From: Roseicyclus salinarum
GTDB taxonomy: Bacteria; Pseudomonadota; Alphaproteobacteria; Rhodobacterales; Rhodobacteraceae
Length of the DNA: 64,000 nucleotides
Reading direction: 5' to 3'
Assembly: GCF_029624655.1 (NCBI RefSeq)
Contig: NZ_JARRSA010000016.1
Span: 1-64,000, forward strand
Shown here: positions 40,730 through 51,362 of the stretch, piece after piece
Layout of the letters: every line of letters begins with the position of its first letter
How positions within the stretch are numbered: position 1 is the first letter of the stretch
Program-made: the position numbers and the translations under genes
Notes under the pieces: generated by a model
The model's input: only the letters and a program-made list of their open reading frames with translations
Databases searched by the model: none
What the model was told of the DNA's origin: nothing

Positions 40730-41860
40730 ATGTTCCAACGCTTCTCCTTCGCGCTCCACGGCACCTCCGGCAAGGCCCGGACCGGCGTCATTTCGACACC
40801 GCGCGGCGAGATCCGAACGCCCGCTTTCATGCCCGTGGGCACCGCCGCCACCGTCAAGGCGATGCTGCCCGAAAGCGTCGCGGCGACGGGCGCGGACATC
40901 CTTCTGGGCAACACCTATCACCTGATGCTGCGTCCCACCGCCGAACGGATCGCGCGGCTGGGCGGGCTGCACCGGTTCATGAACTGGGACAGGCCGATCC
41001 TGACCGATTCGGGCGGTTTCCAGGTGATGAGCCTCGCCGACCTGCGCAAGCTTACGGAAGAGGGGGTCACGTTCCGCTCCCATATCGACGGCTCGCGGCA
41101 CACGCTGACGCCCGAACGCTCGATGGAGATCCAGAAGCTTCTGGGCTCGGACATCGTGATGTGTTTCGACGAATGCCCCGCGCTGCCCGCGGCCGACGAG
41201 GAAGTGGCGCGCGCGATGCGGCTTTCGATGCGGTGGGCCGAACGCTCGAAGGAGGCGTTCGGCGACCGGCCGGGACATGCGCTGTTCGGCATCCAGCAGG
41301 GCGGCGTCACGCGCGAACTGCGCGAGGAAAGCGCGCAGAAGCTGCGCGAGATCGGCTTCGACGGATACGCGGTCGGCGGCCTTGCCGTGGGCGAGGGGCA
41401 GGAGGCGATGTTCGGCGTCCTCGACCATGCGCCCGACATGCTGCCCGCGGACAGGCCGCGCTACCTGATGGGCGTGGGCAAGCCCGACGACATCGTGGGC
41501 GCGGTGAAGCGCGGGATCGACATGATGGACTGCGTGCTGCCCTCGCGCTCGGGGCGCACGGGGCAGGCCTTCACCCGCCACGGCGTCGTCAACATCAAGA
41601 ACGCCCGTCACGCCGACGATCCCCGTCCCCTCGACGAGGCCTGCACCTGTCCCGCCTGCCGCGGCTACAGCCGCGCCTATCTCCACCACGTCTTCCGGTC
41701 GGGAGAGATCATCGCTTCGATGCTGATGACGTGGCACAACCTGCACTACTATCAGGAAATCATGGCAGCCATGCGCGAGGCCATCGCCGCGGACCGCTTC
41801 CCGGCGTGGGAGGCGGCGTTCCACGCCGCACGGGCCGAGGGCGACATTCCGCCCCTCTAG
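40730..41860 (+). CDS. tgt: tRNA-guanine transglycosylase
   Basis: Exchanges guanine-34 of GUN-anticodon tRNAs for preQ1, feeding queuosine synthesis, with QueA (24.4 kb) acting next. TIM-barrel motifs: [29 protein letters not shown] with the catalytic Asp, [18 protein letters not shown], and the zinc site [16 protein letters not shown] (CxCxxC...H). 376 residues, standard for bacterial Tgt. I use ATG at 40730 ([19 protein letters not shown]), which matches the family start; the frame is open upstream without similarity. Confidence 0.95.
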   Translation: MFQRFSFALHGTSGKARTGVISTPRGEIRTPAFMPVGTAATVKAMLPESVAATGADILLGNTYHLMLRPTAERIARLGGLHRFMNWDRPILTDSGGFQVMSLADLRKLTEEGVTFRSHIDGSRHTLTPERSMEIQKLLGSDIVMCFDECPALPAADEEVARAMRLSMRWAERSKEAFGDRPGHALFGIQQGGVTRELREESAQKLREIGFDGYAVGGLAVGEGQEAMFGVLDHAPDMLPADRPRYLMGVGKPDDIVGAVKRGIDMMDCVLPSRSGRTGQAFTRHGVVNIKNARHADDPRPLDEACTCPACRGYSRAYLHHVFRSGEIIASMLMTWHNLHYYQEIMAAMREAIAADRFPAWEAAFHAARAEGDIPPL

Positions 41861-41986
41861 CCAGTCGGACGCACACGGGCACCCGCACGGGCCCGACCAC
41901 GGGGACTTGCACGGCCATGGGCGCGGGGGAACCGCGGGGGCGGGGCGGACATTGGTCCGTCGATCCCATCCGAAGCGGAGGTCCCG

Positions 41987-42592
41987 ATGGCCAGACACCT
42001 CATGCCCCTCGTCCCGATCGCGGTCGCGCTTGGCCTCCAGCCCCTCGCGGCGCAGGAAAGGGCCGGGGAGGCCGATCCCGGCGCCTTCGCCTTCTTCGAT
42101 CCGCAGGGCGGAATGCAGCTTGCCGAGGGTGCCTGCGGCGAGGGATCGGCGGAATGGCTCAACACGACGATGATGGACCTCGACGGGACCTGGACGATGG
42201 AGGTCGGGCCGCCCCAGGACGGCGCCGCGCCGCTGGCCGGGGCGGGTTCCGACGTTGTGGTGATCAGCGCCTCGGCCGGGGATCGCAGCATCGCCCTCGG
42301 GGGCGCGGCCTTCGCGGCCGAGGTTCCGCTTCGGGCGTGGCAGGGCGGGGACATCCCTTTCGCCGAGCTGCCGGGCGGCCTCGACCTTACGTCTTCCGGC
42401 GCGACCGCGGCGCTTGGCTGCGCCTTCGACCGGCTGCCCCGCCTGACGGCGCGCGGCGTGCTGTCGGCCGAGAATGGCGCCGCGCCCTTCGTGCTCGCGG
42501 TCGCGGTCCCGAACGCGCGCAGCCTCTTGGGCGTGCTTCGCACGGGCGAGGGCGAGGGCGCGCGCACGCGCCTCGTGCGGATCCTTCGCTGA
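41987..42592 (+). CDS. Exported protein of unknown function
   Basis: 201-residue protein with a signal peptide (MARHLMPLVPIAVALGLQPLAAQ) and a small, beta-rich secreted domain. The central part has TTMMDLDGTWTMEVGPPQDG and LGGAAFAAEVPLRAW, with two cysteines (EGACGEG and LGCAFDR). I do not recognise a characterised family. Codon use matches the neighbours and GGAGG is found just before the start, so it is likely a real gene. Confidence 0.65.
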   Translation: MARHLMPLVPIAVALGLQPLAAQERAGEADPGAFAFFDPQGGMQLAEGACGEGSAEWLNTTMMDLDGTWTMEVGPPQDGAAPLAGAGSDVVVISASAGDRSIALGGAAFAAEVPLRAWQGGDIPFAELPGGLDLTSSGATAALGCAFDRLPRLTARGVLSAENGAAPFVLAVAVPNARSLLGVLRTGEGEGARTRLVRILR

Positions 42593-43178
42593 GGCTCGGA
42601 AGCCTGAGTGAACACCTGGCATACTTGGGCGAAAGGCCTGCTGCTGTCCGCACCAGAGGACCCGCCGGTGGCACGTGAAAACCCGGCGGGTCCGCCGGGC
42701 GGGAACAGGGGTTTTCCCGACCGGATCTGGAAATGGCCCGGCGGCCGAGGGACGGGATGCAAGAATCGCGTTCAGGCGGACCGAAGCCCCAACTCGCCGG
42801 CGAAATTGCCGGCCCCCTTCCTCGCTCGCGCCCTACCCACCCTTTGGTCGCCACCGGGACAGCGGACATATTGCGCAACGCGGACGGGACGGCATTGATT
42901 TCGGTCAAGCGCCCCCGCGCTTCGCTGTTAATGCCTGTGGAGAAGCCTGCCGTGGCGCGCGTCGGCGCGGACCGGCCAGATTGGCATTGTCCCATGGCGG
43001 TTGTGACGGCACACTGCGCACAAGATCGAGGCCTGTGACAGCAGCGCTTGAAACCGCCCCCGGCGTGCACCAGATTCCAGTATCCTGACCGGGGAGGGCC
43101 AGGAGGCCGCCGCCGAGCCGGGGCCGAAAACACCGCAAGACACGGTGGGCCCTTCTGCCATAAATCGAGGAAGGCAAG
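42593..43178. other. 586-bp upstream region of lon with a hairpin
   Basis: No gene is supported. A perfect 10-bp inverted repeat GACCCGCCGG/CCGGCGGGTC (42659-42668 and 42683-42692, 14-nt loop) competes with an adjacent hairpin CCGGCGG-GT-CCGCCGG at 42683-42698, so the two are mutually exclusive structures. The likely lon promoter lies at the right end and is listed separately. Confidence 0.4.
43047..43076 (+). promoter_or_regulatory. Possible heat-shock (sigma-32) promoter of lon
   Basis: CTTGAAA (43047-43053) is an exact match to the sigma-32 -35 element. CCAGATT (43070-43076), 16 bases later, is a partial match to the -10 element CCCATNT. lon is a classic sigma-32 target, and the start codon is about 100 bases downstream. 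Confidence 0.45.
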
Positions 43179-45578
<2,400 letters not shown>

Positions 45579-45601
45579 CGCGGGCCTGAAGCCGATGAAA
45601 A

Positions 45602-45631
45602 AAGCCCGCCGCGAGCGATCGCGGCGGGCTT
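45602..45631 (+). terminator. Rho-independent terminator of lon
   Basis: Perfect 13-bp stem AAGCCCGCCGCGA with loop GCGA, followed by CTTCTT and preceded by an A-run, 24 bases after the lon stop. The A-run would let it also work for the convergent small gene. Confidence 0.88.
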
Positions 45632-45697
45632 CTTCTTGGCGGGCTGCAGAAGCCGCCTGCGGTCTTGGGCCTCGCGGGCGGCTCGCGCGCGCCGGTC

Positions 45698-45883
45698 TCA
45701 GCCGTGCGTGACGGCGAGCGAGAAGATCAGGAACAGGACGGGGACGAGGATCCCGCCGTTGCTGGTTGCGGTGTCCTCGATCACGACGGCGGGTGGAACC
45801 ATCGGTTCGGCCATTCCGCCGGCATGGGCTGCGCCCGATGCCAGTGCGAGGCTCAGGGCGGAAGCGGCGACAAGACGTTTCAT
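45698..45883 (-). CDS. Small exported membrane protein (61 aa)
   Basis: 61-residue protein with a signal peptide (MKRLVAASALSLALASGAAHA), a short PVMEP-like linker (EPMVPPAVVIEDTATSN) and a C-terminal hydrophobic segment (GGILVPVLFLIFSLAVTHG). The layout suggests a short periplasmic loop tethered to the membrane. AGGAG precedes the ATG at the right distance. Similar tiny proteins are common in Rhodobacteraceae and have no assigned function. It converges on lon at the shared hairpin. Confidence 0.65.
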   Translation of the reverse strand: MKRLVAASALSLALASGAAHAGGMAEPMVPPAVVIEDTATSNGGILVPVLFLIFSLAVTHG

Positions 45884-46201
45884 TGGGTGCTCCTGGCAGC
45901 TGGAGTGGTTGATGTGGACGCGCCTCTCGAGGGTGCGGCGTCGTGCCGATTACGCGGACGGGGACAGCCCTGCACAAGCCCTCGGCGGATTTCTGCCGGC
46001 GCCGAGTCACCGAAATGCCACGAGCCTTCCCGCTTGCGCGTCGAAAGGGGCAGGGCGCGGGGCGGTGCGCGCCCCCGGCTGGAGCCGCGACGCAGGCGAC
46101 CGTGACGGGGATCGGTGGGGCCCATCCGCGCGTCCGGTCCCCCATCGCGGGGCCCTGCGCGGCCGCGCGGGGCAGGGCGCGCGATCGGCGGGATTGCCCT
46201 C
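45884..46201. other. Gene-free stretch before tRNA-Val
   Basis: I see no gene in this 318-bp stretch between the small exported protein gene (minus strand) and the tRNA promoter. It should hold the promoter of the small gene. Confidence 0.4.
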
Positions 46202-46230
46202 TTGCGGAGGGTCGGCAGGATGGCTAAACC
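46202..46230 (+). promoter_or_regulatory. Possible tRNA-Val promoter
   Basis: TTGCGG (46202-46207) and TAAACC (46225-46230) with a 17-bp spacer end 13 bases before the tRNA. The position suits a tRNA promoter, but the -10 match is weak. Confidence 0.35.
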
Positions 46231-46243
46231 GCGTCCACCCGGC

Positions 46244-46318
46244 GGGTGATTAGCTCAGTGGTAGAGCGCTTCGTTCACATCGAAGATGTCGGGGGTTCAA
46301 ATCCCTCATCACCCACCA
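46244..46318 (+). tRNA. tRNA-Val (anticodon CAC), CCA encoded
   Basis: Complete cloverleaf. The acceptor stem GGGTGAT pairs with ATCACCC, followed by discriminator A and an encoded CCA. The D arm is GCTCAGTGGTAGAGC. The anticodon stem CTTCG/CGAAG encloses the loop TTCACAT with anticodon CAC, which reads valine codon GUG. The T arm contains GGTTCAAATCC. It is 75 bases long including CCA. Confidence 0.95.
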
Positions 46319-46480
46319 CCTTCCCCCTTTGCTTCGCACGCCTTCCCCGCACGGGCCCGCAGGCGTCACCTGCAGGCCGGACGCCGCCCTGCACCGTGGG
46401 ATCGCCCCCTTCGCGCTATGGACTTTCGCACCGCGACCATGTCCAAACTCGCAGGACGCCCAAGGCTGGAGACGACGGGG

Positions 46481-47287
46481 ATGGACGACGACGCCGTGGT
46501 GGCCACGCTGATGCGCTGCCTTCGGGAGGGCGAGCGCATCGCCCCCCTGACGGCGGGTCCTGGCGGCCTCGGGATGGCGCGGGCCTATCGCATCGCCGCC
46601 CGCGTCGCCGCGCTTCGCGAACGCGACGGCGAGCGACCCGTGGGCCGCAAGATCGGCTTCACCAACCGCACGATCTGGGACGAATACAATGTCTCGGCAA
46701 CGATCGTGGGCCCGATGTATCACACCACGGTGCGCCCGCTGGATGGCCGCGCGGTGGCGATCCCGGGGCTGGCCGAGCCGCGGATCGAGCCCGAGATCGC
46801 GTTCCGGCTTGCCGCGCCGCCCGAGCCCGGAATGGACGCGCACGAGCTGCTCGGCTGCGTGTCGGGGATCTGCGCGGGGTTCGAGCTGGTGCAATCGATC
46901 TTCCCCGGCTGGGTCTTCGGGGCCGCCGACACGGTCGCGGCCTTCGGCCTGCACGGCGCTTTCCTGCACGGCCCGATCGTCGAGCTTCCGGCCACGGGGC
47001 GTGCCGACTGGATCGCGCGGCTGGCGGAGTTCCGCACGACGCTCCGGCGCGATGGCCAGGTCGTCGATCGGGGCGATGCGCGGAACGTTCTGGGGGGCGG
47101 ACCGGTGGCGGCGCTGGCCCATCTTGCCCGCCTCGTGGCCGAGACAGCCGACGCCGCGCCGCTCGCCGCGGGCGAGCTGGTGACGACCGGCACGCTGACC
47201 CGCGCCCTGCCGGTGTCTCCGGGCGAGACCTGGCGCGCGAGCTTCGACGGCCTGCCGCTCGATCCGATCGAAGTGGGGCTGAGCTAG
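46481..47287 (+). CDS. 2-keto-4-pentenoate hydratase-like protein
   Basis: Member of the hydratase/decarboxylase branch of the fumarylacetoacetate hydrolase superfamily (MhpD-like). Conserved: GRKIGFTNRTIWDEYNVSATIVGPMY, the acidic metal-site region RIEPEIAFRL, and GFELVQSIFPGW with a conserved Glu. It probably adds water to a 2-oxo-4-enoate-type substrate, but no aromatic degradation genes are nearby, so the true substrate is open. I chose ATG at 46481 (MDDDAVVATL). Longer starts reach back into the tRNA and are wrong. The stop is one base before lrgA, so this gene and lrgAB form an operon. Confidence 0.8.
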   Translation: MDDDAVVATLMRCLREGERIAPLTAGPGGLGMARAYRIAARVAALRERDGERPVGRKIGFTNRTIWDEYNVSATIVGPMYHTTVRPLDGRAVAIPGLAEPRIEPEIAFRLAAPPEPGMDAHELLGCVSGICAGFELVQSIFPGWVFGAADTVAAFGLHGAFLHGPIVELPATGRADWIARLAEFRTTLRRDGQVVDRGDARNVLGGGPVAALAHLARLVAETADAAPLAAGELVTTGTLTRALPVSPGETWRASFDGLPLDPIEVGLS

Positions 47288-47288
47288 C

Positions 47289-47651
47289 ATGACGGGACTT
47301 CTTCCGGCCTTCGGCCTTCTTCTGGGCTGCCAGCTGATCGGCGAGGTGGCGGCGCGCGGCGCGGGCCTGCCGGTGCCGGGCCCGGTGCTGGGCCTTGCGC
47401 TCCTGATCCTCGCGTTGCGGCTGAGGCCCGCGCTGGCCGGAACGCTGCGGCCGACGGTGGGGGTGATCCTCGCCAACCTGTCGCTCATGTTCGTGCCTGC
47501 GGGTGTCGGCGTGATCGGCAACCTCGAGGTCCTTTCGGACGACTGGTTCGCATTGCTCGTCATCCTGACGGTCTCCACCGTGCTGGCGATGCTGGCGGCG
47601 GTGGGCACCTTCATCGGCGTGCGCCGCCTGACCGAAAGGACGCGGCCATGA
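47289..47651 (+). CDS. lrgA: CidA/LrgA-family membrane protein
   Basis: 120-residue protein with four membrane segments, of the LrgA/CidA holin-like family. Conserved pattern: LGCQLIGEVAARGAGLPVPGPVLGLALL, then LSLMFVPAGVGVI. These proteins pair with LrgB, and the pair is linked to export or import of small carboxylates; in Bacillus and plants related pairs carry pyruvate or glycolate. The stop codon overlaps the lrgB start by 4 bases (ATGA), a sign of translational coupling. Confidence 0.88.
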   Translation: MTGLLPAFGLLLGCQLIGEVAARGAGLPVPGPVLGLALLILALRLRPALAGTLRPTVGVILANLSLMFVPAGVGVIGNLEVLSDDWFALLVILTVSTVLAMLAAVGTFIGVRRLTERTRP

Positions 47652-48364
47652 CCGGCGTCGCCGAGCTTTGGAGCTACCTGTCCACCACGCCGCTTCTGTG
47701 GCTGACGGCGACCGTGCTGGCCTACCTTGCCGCGGACGCGGCGGCGCGCAGGCTGGGCAATCCGCCATGGGCCAACCCGGTGCTGATGTCCGTCCTGCTG
47801 ATCGCGCCCGTCCTGTGGGTCACGGGCACGGACTATGCGACCTATTTCGAGGGCGCGCAGTTCATCCATTTCCTGCTCGGCCCCGCGACGGTGGCGCTTG
47901 CGGTGCCGCTTTGGGACAACCTCGACACCATCCGCCGCTCGGTTGCGCCCATCGTGCTGGCGCTTCTGGCCGGGTCCGTCGTCGCGGCGGGATCGGCGCT
48001 TTTGCTGGCGCGGGCCTTCTCGCTGCCGCCCGAGGTGATCCTGTCGCTCGGTCCGAAATCGACGACGGCCCCCGTCGCGCTCGGGATCTCCGAGGCGGTG
48101 GGCGGCATTCCGACCCTGACGGCCGTCCTCGTGATCCTGACCGGCATCATCGGCGCGGTGACGGTGACGCCGCTGATGACGATGCTGCGCATCACCGACT
48201 GGCGCGCGCGCGGCTTCGCGGTGGGCGTGGCCGCCCACGGCATCGGCACGGCGCGGGCGTTCCAGGTCAATCCCGTGGCCGGGGCCTATGCCGGGATCGC
48301 GCTGGCGCTGAACGCGCTTCTGACCAGCCTGATCGTGCCCGTGCTCGTGCGCTGGATGCTGTAG
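47648..48364 (+). CDS. lrgB: LrgB-family membrane protein
   Basis: 238-residue membrane protein of the LrgB/CidB family with about seven hydrophobic segments. Family motifs: FLLGPATVALAVPLW, LGPKSTTAPVALGISEAVGG and AAHGIGTARAFQVNPVAGAYAGIALALNALLTSL. It works with LrgA as a carboxylate carrier or autolysis modulator. Its stop codon lies in a 16-bp palindrome that also holds the stop of the convergent SDR gene. Confidence 0.9.
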   Translation: MTGVAELWSYLSTTPLLWLTATVLAYLAADAAARRLGNPPWANPVLMSVLLIAPVLWVTGTDYATYFEGAQFIHFLLGPATVALAVPLWDNLDTIRRSVAPIVLALLAGSVVAAGSALLLARAFSLPPEVILSLGPKSTTAPVALGISEAVGGIPTLTAVLVILTGIIGAVTVTPLMTMLRITDWRARGFAVGVAAHGIGTARAFQVNPVAGAYAGIALALNALLTSLIVPVLVRWML

Positions 48365-48372
48365 GCGCGCGC

Positions 48373-49092
48373 CTACCGCGCCAGCCAGCCGCCATCGACC
48401 GGCAGGACCGCACCGTGTATCGCCGACGCGCCGTCGCCGCACAGGAACGCCACGGGCCCAGCGATCTCTTCGGGCCGCAGCCAGCGCCCGGCCGGGACCC
48501 GGTCGAGGATCGCGGCCTCGCGCGCCGGGTCGTCCTGCAGCGCCGAAGTGTTGTCGGTCGCGACATAGCCCGGCGCGACGGCGTTCACGTTGACGCCGCG
48601 CGCCGCCCACTCGTTGGCGAGCGCGCGCGTGAGATTGGCGATGGCCGCCTTCGCCGCCGCGTAGCCCGGCACGAGGATCCCGCCCTGGAAGCTCAGGACG
48701 GAGGCCACGTTCACGATCTTCCCATCGCCGCACGCGGCCATCTTCGCGCCAAGGGCCCGGCACAGCATGAAGGGCGCGTCGAGGTTCACGGCCATCACGG
48801 CGTCCCAGTCCGACATGGCGTGCTCGGCGGCGGGCGCGCGCCGGATGATCCCCGCGTTGTTCACGAGGATGTCGATGCGCCGTCGGTCGAGACCGCGCAG
48901 GAGGCCCGCGATCGCATCTCGGTCCGACAGGTCGCAGTTGCGCGCCTCGATGCCGCCGGGGGGCGCGTCCTCGATCCGCGTGCCGACGCCGATCACCTCC
49001 GCGCCCGCGTGGCGAAGCGCCGTGGCGATGGCCGCCCCGATGCCGCGGCTCGCCCCCGTGACGAGCGCGGTGCGCCCCGACAGATCGCTCAC
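48373..49092 (-). CDS. SDR-family oxidoreductase, KduD-like
   Basis: Classical short-chain dehydrogenase of 239 residues. The cofactor motif is TGASRGIG, the structural NAG is NNAGIIRR, the catalytic Ser lies in VASVLSFQGG, and YxxxK is YAAAK. The middle (LSFQGGI, AGIIRR, ANEWA) and the ending VDGGWLAR closely follow KduD, 2-dehydro-3-deoxy-D-gluconate 5-dehydrogenase, so a sugar-acid or keto-sugar substrate is likely. It is the last gene of the minus-strand operon. The start overlaps the E3 gene by 4 bases. Confidence 0.85.
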   Translation of the reverse strand: MSDLSGRTALVTGASRGIGAAIATALRHAGAEVIGVGTRIEDAPPGGIEARNCDLSDRDAIAGLLRGLDRRRIDILVNNAGIIRRAPAAEHAMSDWDAVMAVNLDAPFMLCRALGAKMAACGDGKIVNVASVLSFQGGILVPGYAAAKAAIANLTRALANEWAARGVNVNAVAPGYVATDNTSALQDDPAREAAILDRVPAGRWLRPEEIAGPVAFLCGDGASAIHGAVLPVDGGWLAR

Positions 49093-50465
49093 AGGTCGGT
49101 CAGCGTGCCAAGCGCGCGCTCGGCTGTGAAGGCCACGGTCTCGGACAGGGTGGGGTGGGCGTGGATCGTCAGGCCGATGTCCTGAAGCGTGGCCCCCATC
49201 TCGATCGCCAGGGTCACCTCGCCGATCAGCTCGCCGGCGTTGCGCCCGACGATCGCGCAGCCAAGGATGCGCCCGGTCTCGGGATCGTGGACCAGCTTGG
49301 TCACGCCGTCGCCGCCGCCCGATGCGAGGTTCCGCCCGCTCGCGGCCCAGGGGAAGCTCGCGACCTTGACGCGCCGCCCCTCGGCCCGGGCCTGCGCCTG
49401 CGTCAGGCCGATCCAGGCAAGTTCGGGGTTGGTGTAGGCGACGGAGGGGATCAGGACCGTGCCGAGCGCGGCGCGGTGCCCCGCGGCGACCTCTGCCGCG
49501 ACGTGACCCTGGTGCGTCGCGCGGTGGGCCAGCATCGGATTGCCGGTGACGTCGCCGATGGCGAAGATGTGCGCCACCTCGGTGCGGCCCGCGTCGTCGG
49601 CCGCGATCTCTCCGCGGTCGCTGACGCTGAGCCCAGCGGCCTCGGCGCCGATGCGGTCGCCATTGGCGCGCCGGCCGACCGACTGGATCACCGCGTCGGC
49701 CTTGAGCTGCCCCTCGAAGGCGCCAGCGCAGGCGAGGGTGAGGGCGGCCTTCGTGGCCTTGACCTCGGTCACGCGCGTCTCGGTGTGGATCGTGACGCCG
49801 TCCGCCTCCAGCGCCGCGCGCAGGATCGCGACGGCCTCGGCGTCAGCGCCGGGCGCGATCTGGTCGGCCAGCTCGACCACCGTGACCTGCGCGCCGAGCG
49901 CGCCGTAGATCGTCGCCATTTCCAGCCCGATGATCCCGCCCCCCACGATCGCGAGGCGTTTGGGGATCTCGCGCAGCTCGAGCGCCGCGGCGCTGTCCCA
50001 GATGCGCGGATCCTCGGGCCAGCCCGGCAGGCGCACGGGCGAGGAGCCGACGGCGATCACCGCCTTGTCGAAGGCGATCTCGGTGCCGTCCACATCGACG
50101 GTGTTCGGGCCGGTGAAGGTGGCGGTGCCGCGAAGGGTCGTGACCTTGCGCCGCCCGGCGAGGCCCGTCAGGCCGCCCGTCAGCTGACCCACGATGCCGT
50201 CCTTGCGCGCGCGAAGCCGTTCTAGGTCGATCCTCGGCGCGCCGAAGCCGATGCCCCAGTCGTCCATGTGGCGCGCCTCGCGGATCACCTCGGCGGCGTG
50301 CAGAAGCGCCTTCGAGGGGATGCAGCCCTCGTTCAGGCAGACGCCGCCAAGGGTGGCGCGGGCATCGACCAGCGTCACCTTCTGCCCAAGATCGGCGGCG
50401 CGAAAGGCGCAGGCATAGCCGCCGGGGCCCGCTCCGATGACAAGAAGCTCCGTGTGATCTCCCAT
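49089..50465 (-). CDS. Dihydrolipoyl dehydrogenase (E3 of the operon's 2-oxoacid dehydrogenase complex)
   Basis: E3 component, FAD enzyme of 458 residues. FAD motif GAGPGGYACA (11-20), redox disulfide GGVCLNEGCIPSKA (Cys43 and Cys48), NAD motif GGGIIGLEMATIYG, and the C-terminal catalytic pair in HAHPTLSETV. It differs from the lpdA at 27.6 kb (CLNEGC against CLNWGC), so it is a second, operon-specific E3. The gene lies 8 bases after the catalytic E2 gene and overlaps the KduD-like gene. The ATG at 50465 was chosen; upstream readthrough in frame lies inside the E2 gene. Confidence 0.92.
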   Translation of the reverse strand: MGDHTELLVIGAGPGGYACAFRAADLGQKVTLVDARATLGGVCLNEGCIPSKALLHAAEVIREARHMDDWGIGFGAPRIDLERLRARKDGIVGQLTGGLTGLAGRRKVTTLRGTATFTGPNTVDVDGTEIAFDKAVIAVGSSPVRLPGWPEDPRIWDSAAALELREIPKRLAIVGGGIIGLEMATIYGALGAQVTVVELADQIAPGADAEAVAILRAALEADGVTIHTETRVTEVKATKAALTLACAGAFEGQLKADAVIQSVGRRANGDRIGAEAAGLSVSDRGEIAADDAGRTEVAHIFAIGDVTGNPMLAHRATHQGHVAAEVAAGHRAALGTVLIPSVAYTNPELAWIGLTQAQARAEGRRVKVASFPWAASGRNLASGGGDGVTKLVHDPETGRILGCAIVGRNAGELIGEVTLAIEMGATLQDIGLTIHAHPTLSETVAFTAERALGTLTDL

Positions 50466-50473
50466 GCCGCGCC

Positions 50474-51352
50474 TCAGACCAGCATGGTGCGCGGGTCGGA
50501 GATCAGCGCGGCGTATCGCGACAGGAAGCGCGCGGCGTCCGCCCCGTTGATGACCCGATGATCGTAGGACAGGTCCAGCGGCACCATCGGCACGGGGCGC
50601 GGCGTGTCGCCGTCCCAGACGGTCACGGTCTCGGTCCGCGTGATGCCGAGGATCGCGACCTCGGGCGGGTTCACGATGGGGCTGAAGGCGGTGCCGCCGA
50701 TGCCGCCGAGGTTGGTGATCGTCATCGACGCGCCGCCCATCTCGTCGGGGCCGATCTTTCGTGCCTGCGCGCGGGCGGCGAGGTCGGCGATCTCGGCCGC
50801 GATGGCCCATAGCCCCTTGCGGTCCGCGTCCCGGATGACGGGAACCATCAGCCCGTGCTCGGTGTCCACGGCGATGCCGATATGGACGAAGTCCTTGAGG
50901 ATCAGCGTCGCGCCATCCGCCGAGAGCGACGCGTTGAACCTGGGAAACGCCCTCAGCGCGCGGGCGAGCGCCGCGACGTGGAAGGCCAGCGCCGTGAGCT
51001 TCACGCCGCGCGCCTGCGCCTCGGACTTCCACGCCGTCCGCAACGCCTCGATGGCCGAGACGTCGGCGCGGTCGTGGTGCGTCACCGCCGGGATCAGGGC
51101 CTGCGCGGCCGCGAGGTTCCTTGCGGCGACCTGCGCGAAACGGCTCATCGGTTCTTCGGTGACGGGGCCGTATTGCGCGTGGTCCACCTGCCAGTAGGAG
51201 GTGTCGCCGGTGGCGGCGGCGGGTGCGGACCCGCCGTCGAGGTCCTCGGGGCCGATCGTCGTGCGCCCGAGCTTTCTGGCGAGCGCGTCGAGATCGACGC
51301 CCTTTTCCAGCGCGAGACGCCGGGTGGAGGGGCTGGCTGCGATGTCGCTCAT
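50474..51352 (-). CDS. Lipoyl-less catalytic E2 acyltransferase
   Basis: 292-residue 2-oxoacid dehydrogenase E2 core without any lipoyl domain. A peripheral subunit-binding-like segment occupies about 5-40 (ASPSTRRLALEKGVDLDALARKLG), then a full catalytic acetyltransferase domain (about 70-292) with FPRFNASLS, HIGIAVDTEHGLMVPVI, MTITNLGGIGG and YDHRVINGADAARF. His265 is the catalytic His; Asn269 replaces the Asp of HxxxDG, a variant also found in functional E2p enzymes. The lipoyl domains must come from the protein encoded at 52805-54130. It lies between the ALDH and E3 genes with gaps of 10 and 8 bases. Confidence 0.88.
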   Translation of the reverse strand: MSDIAASPSTRRLALEKGVDLDALARKLGRTTIGPEDLDGGSAPAAATGDTSYWQVDHAQYGPVTEEPMSRFAQVAARNLAAAQALIPAVTHHDRADVSAIEALRTAWKSEAQARGVKLTALAFHVAALARALRAFPRFNASLSADGATLILKDFVHIGIAVDTEHGLMVPVIRDADRKGLWAIAAEIADLAARAQARKIGPDEMGGASMTITNLGGIGGTAFSPIVNPPEVAILGITRTETVTVWDGDTPRPVPMVPLDLSYDHRVINGADAARFLSRYAALISDPRTMLV

Positions 51353-51362
51353 GTCCGCCCCC

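Noticed and set aside
46286-46480. Longer hydratase start beginning inside tRNA-Val
   Set aside because: The start codon lies in the tRNA and the added residues are unlike the family; the ATG at 46481 fits.
50474-51352. Loss of E2 activity because HxxxDG reads HRVING
   Set aside because: HRVING is found in functional E2p enzymes of other proteobacteria, so Asn there does not show inactivity.
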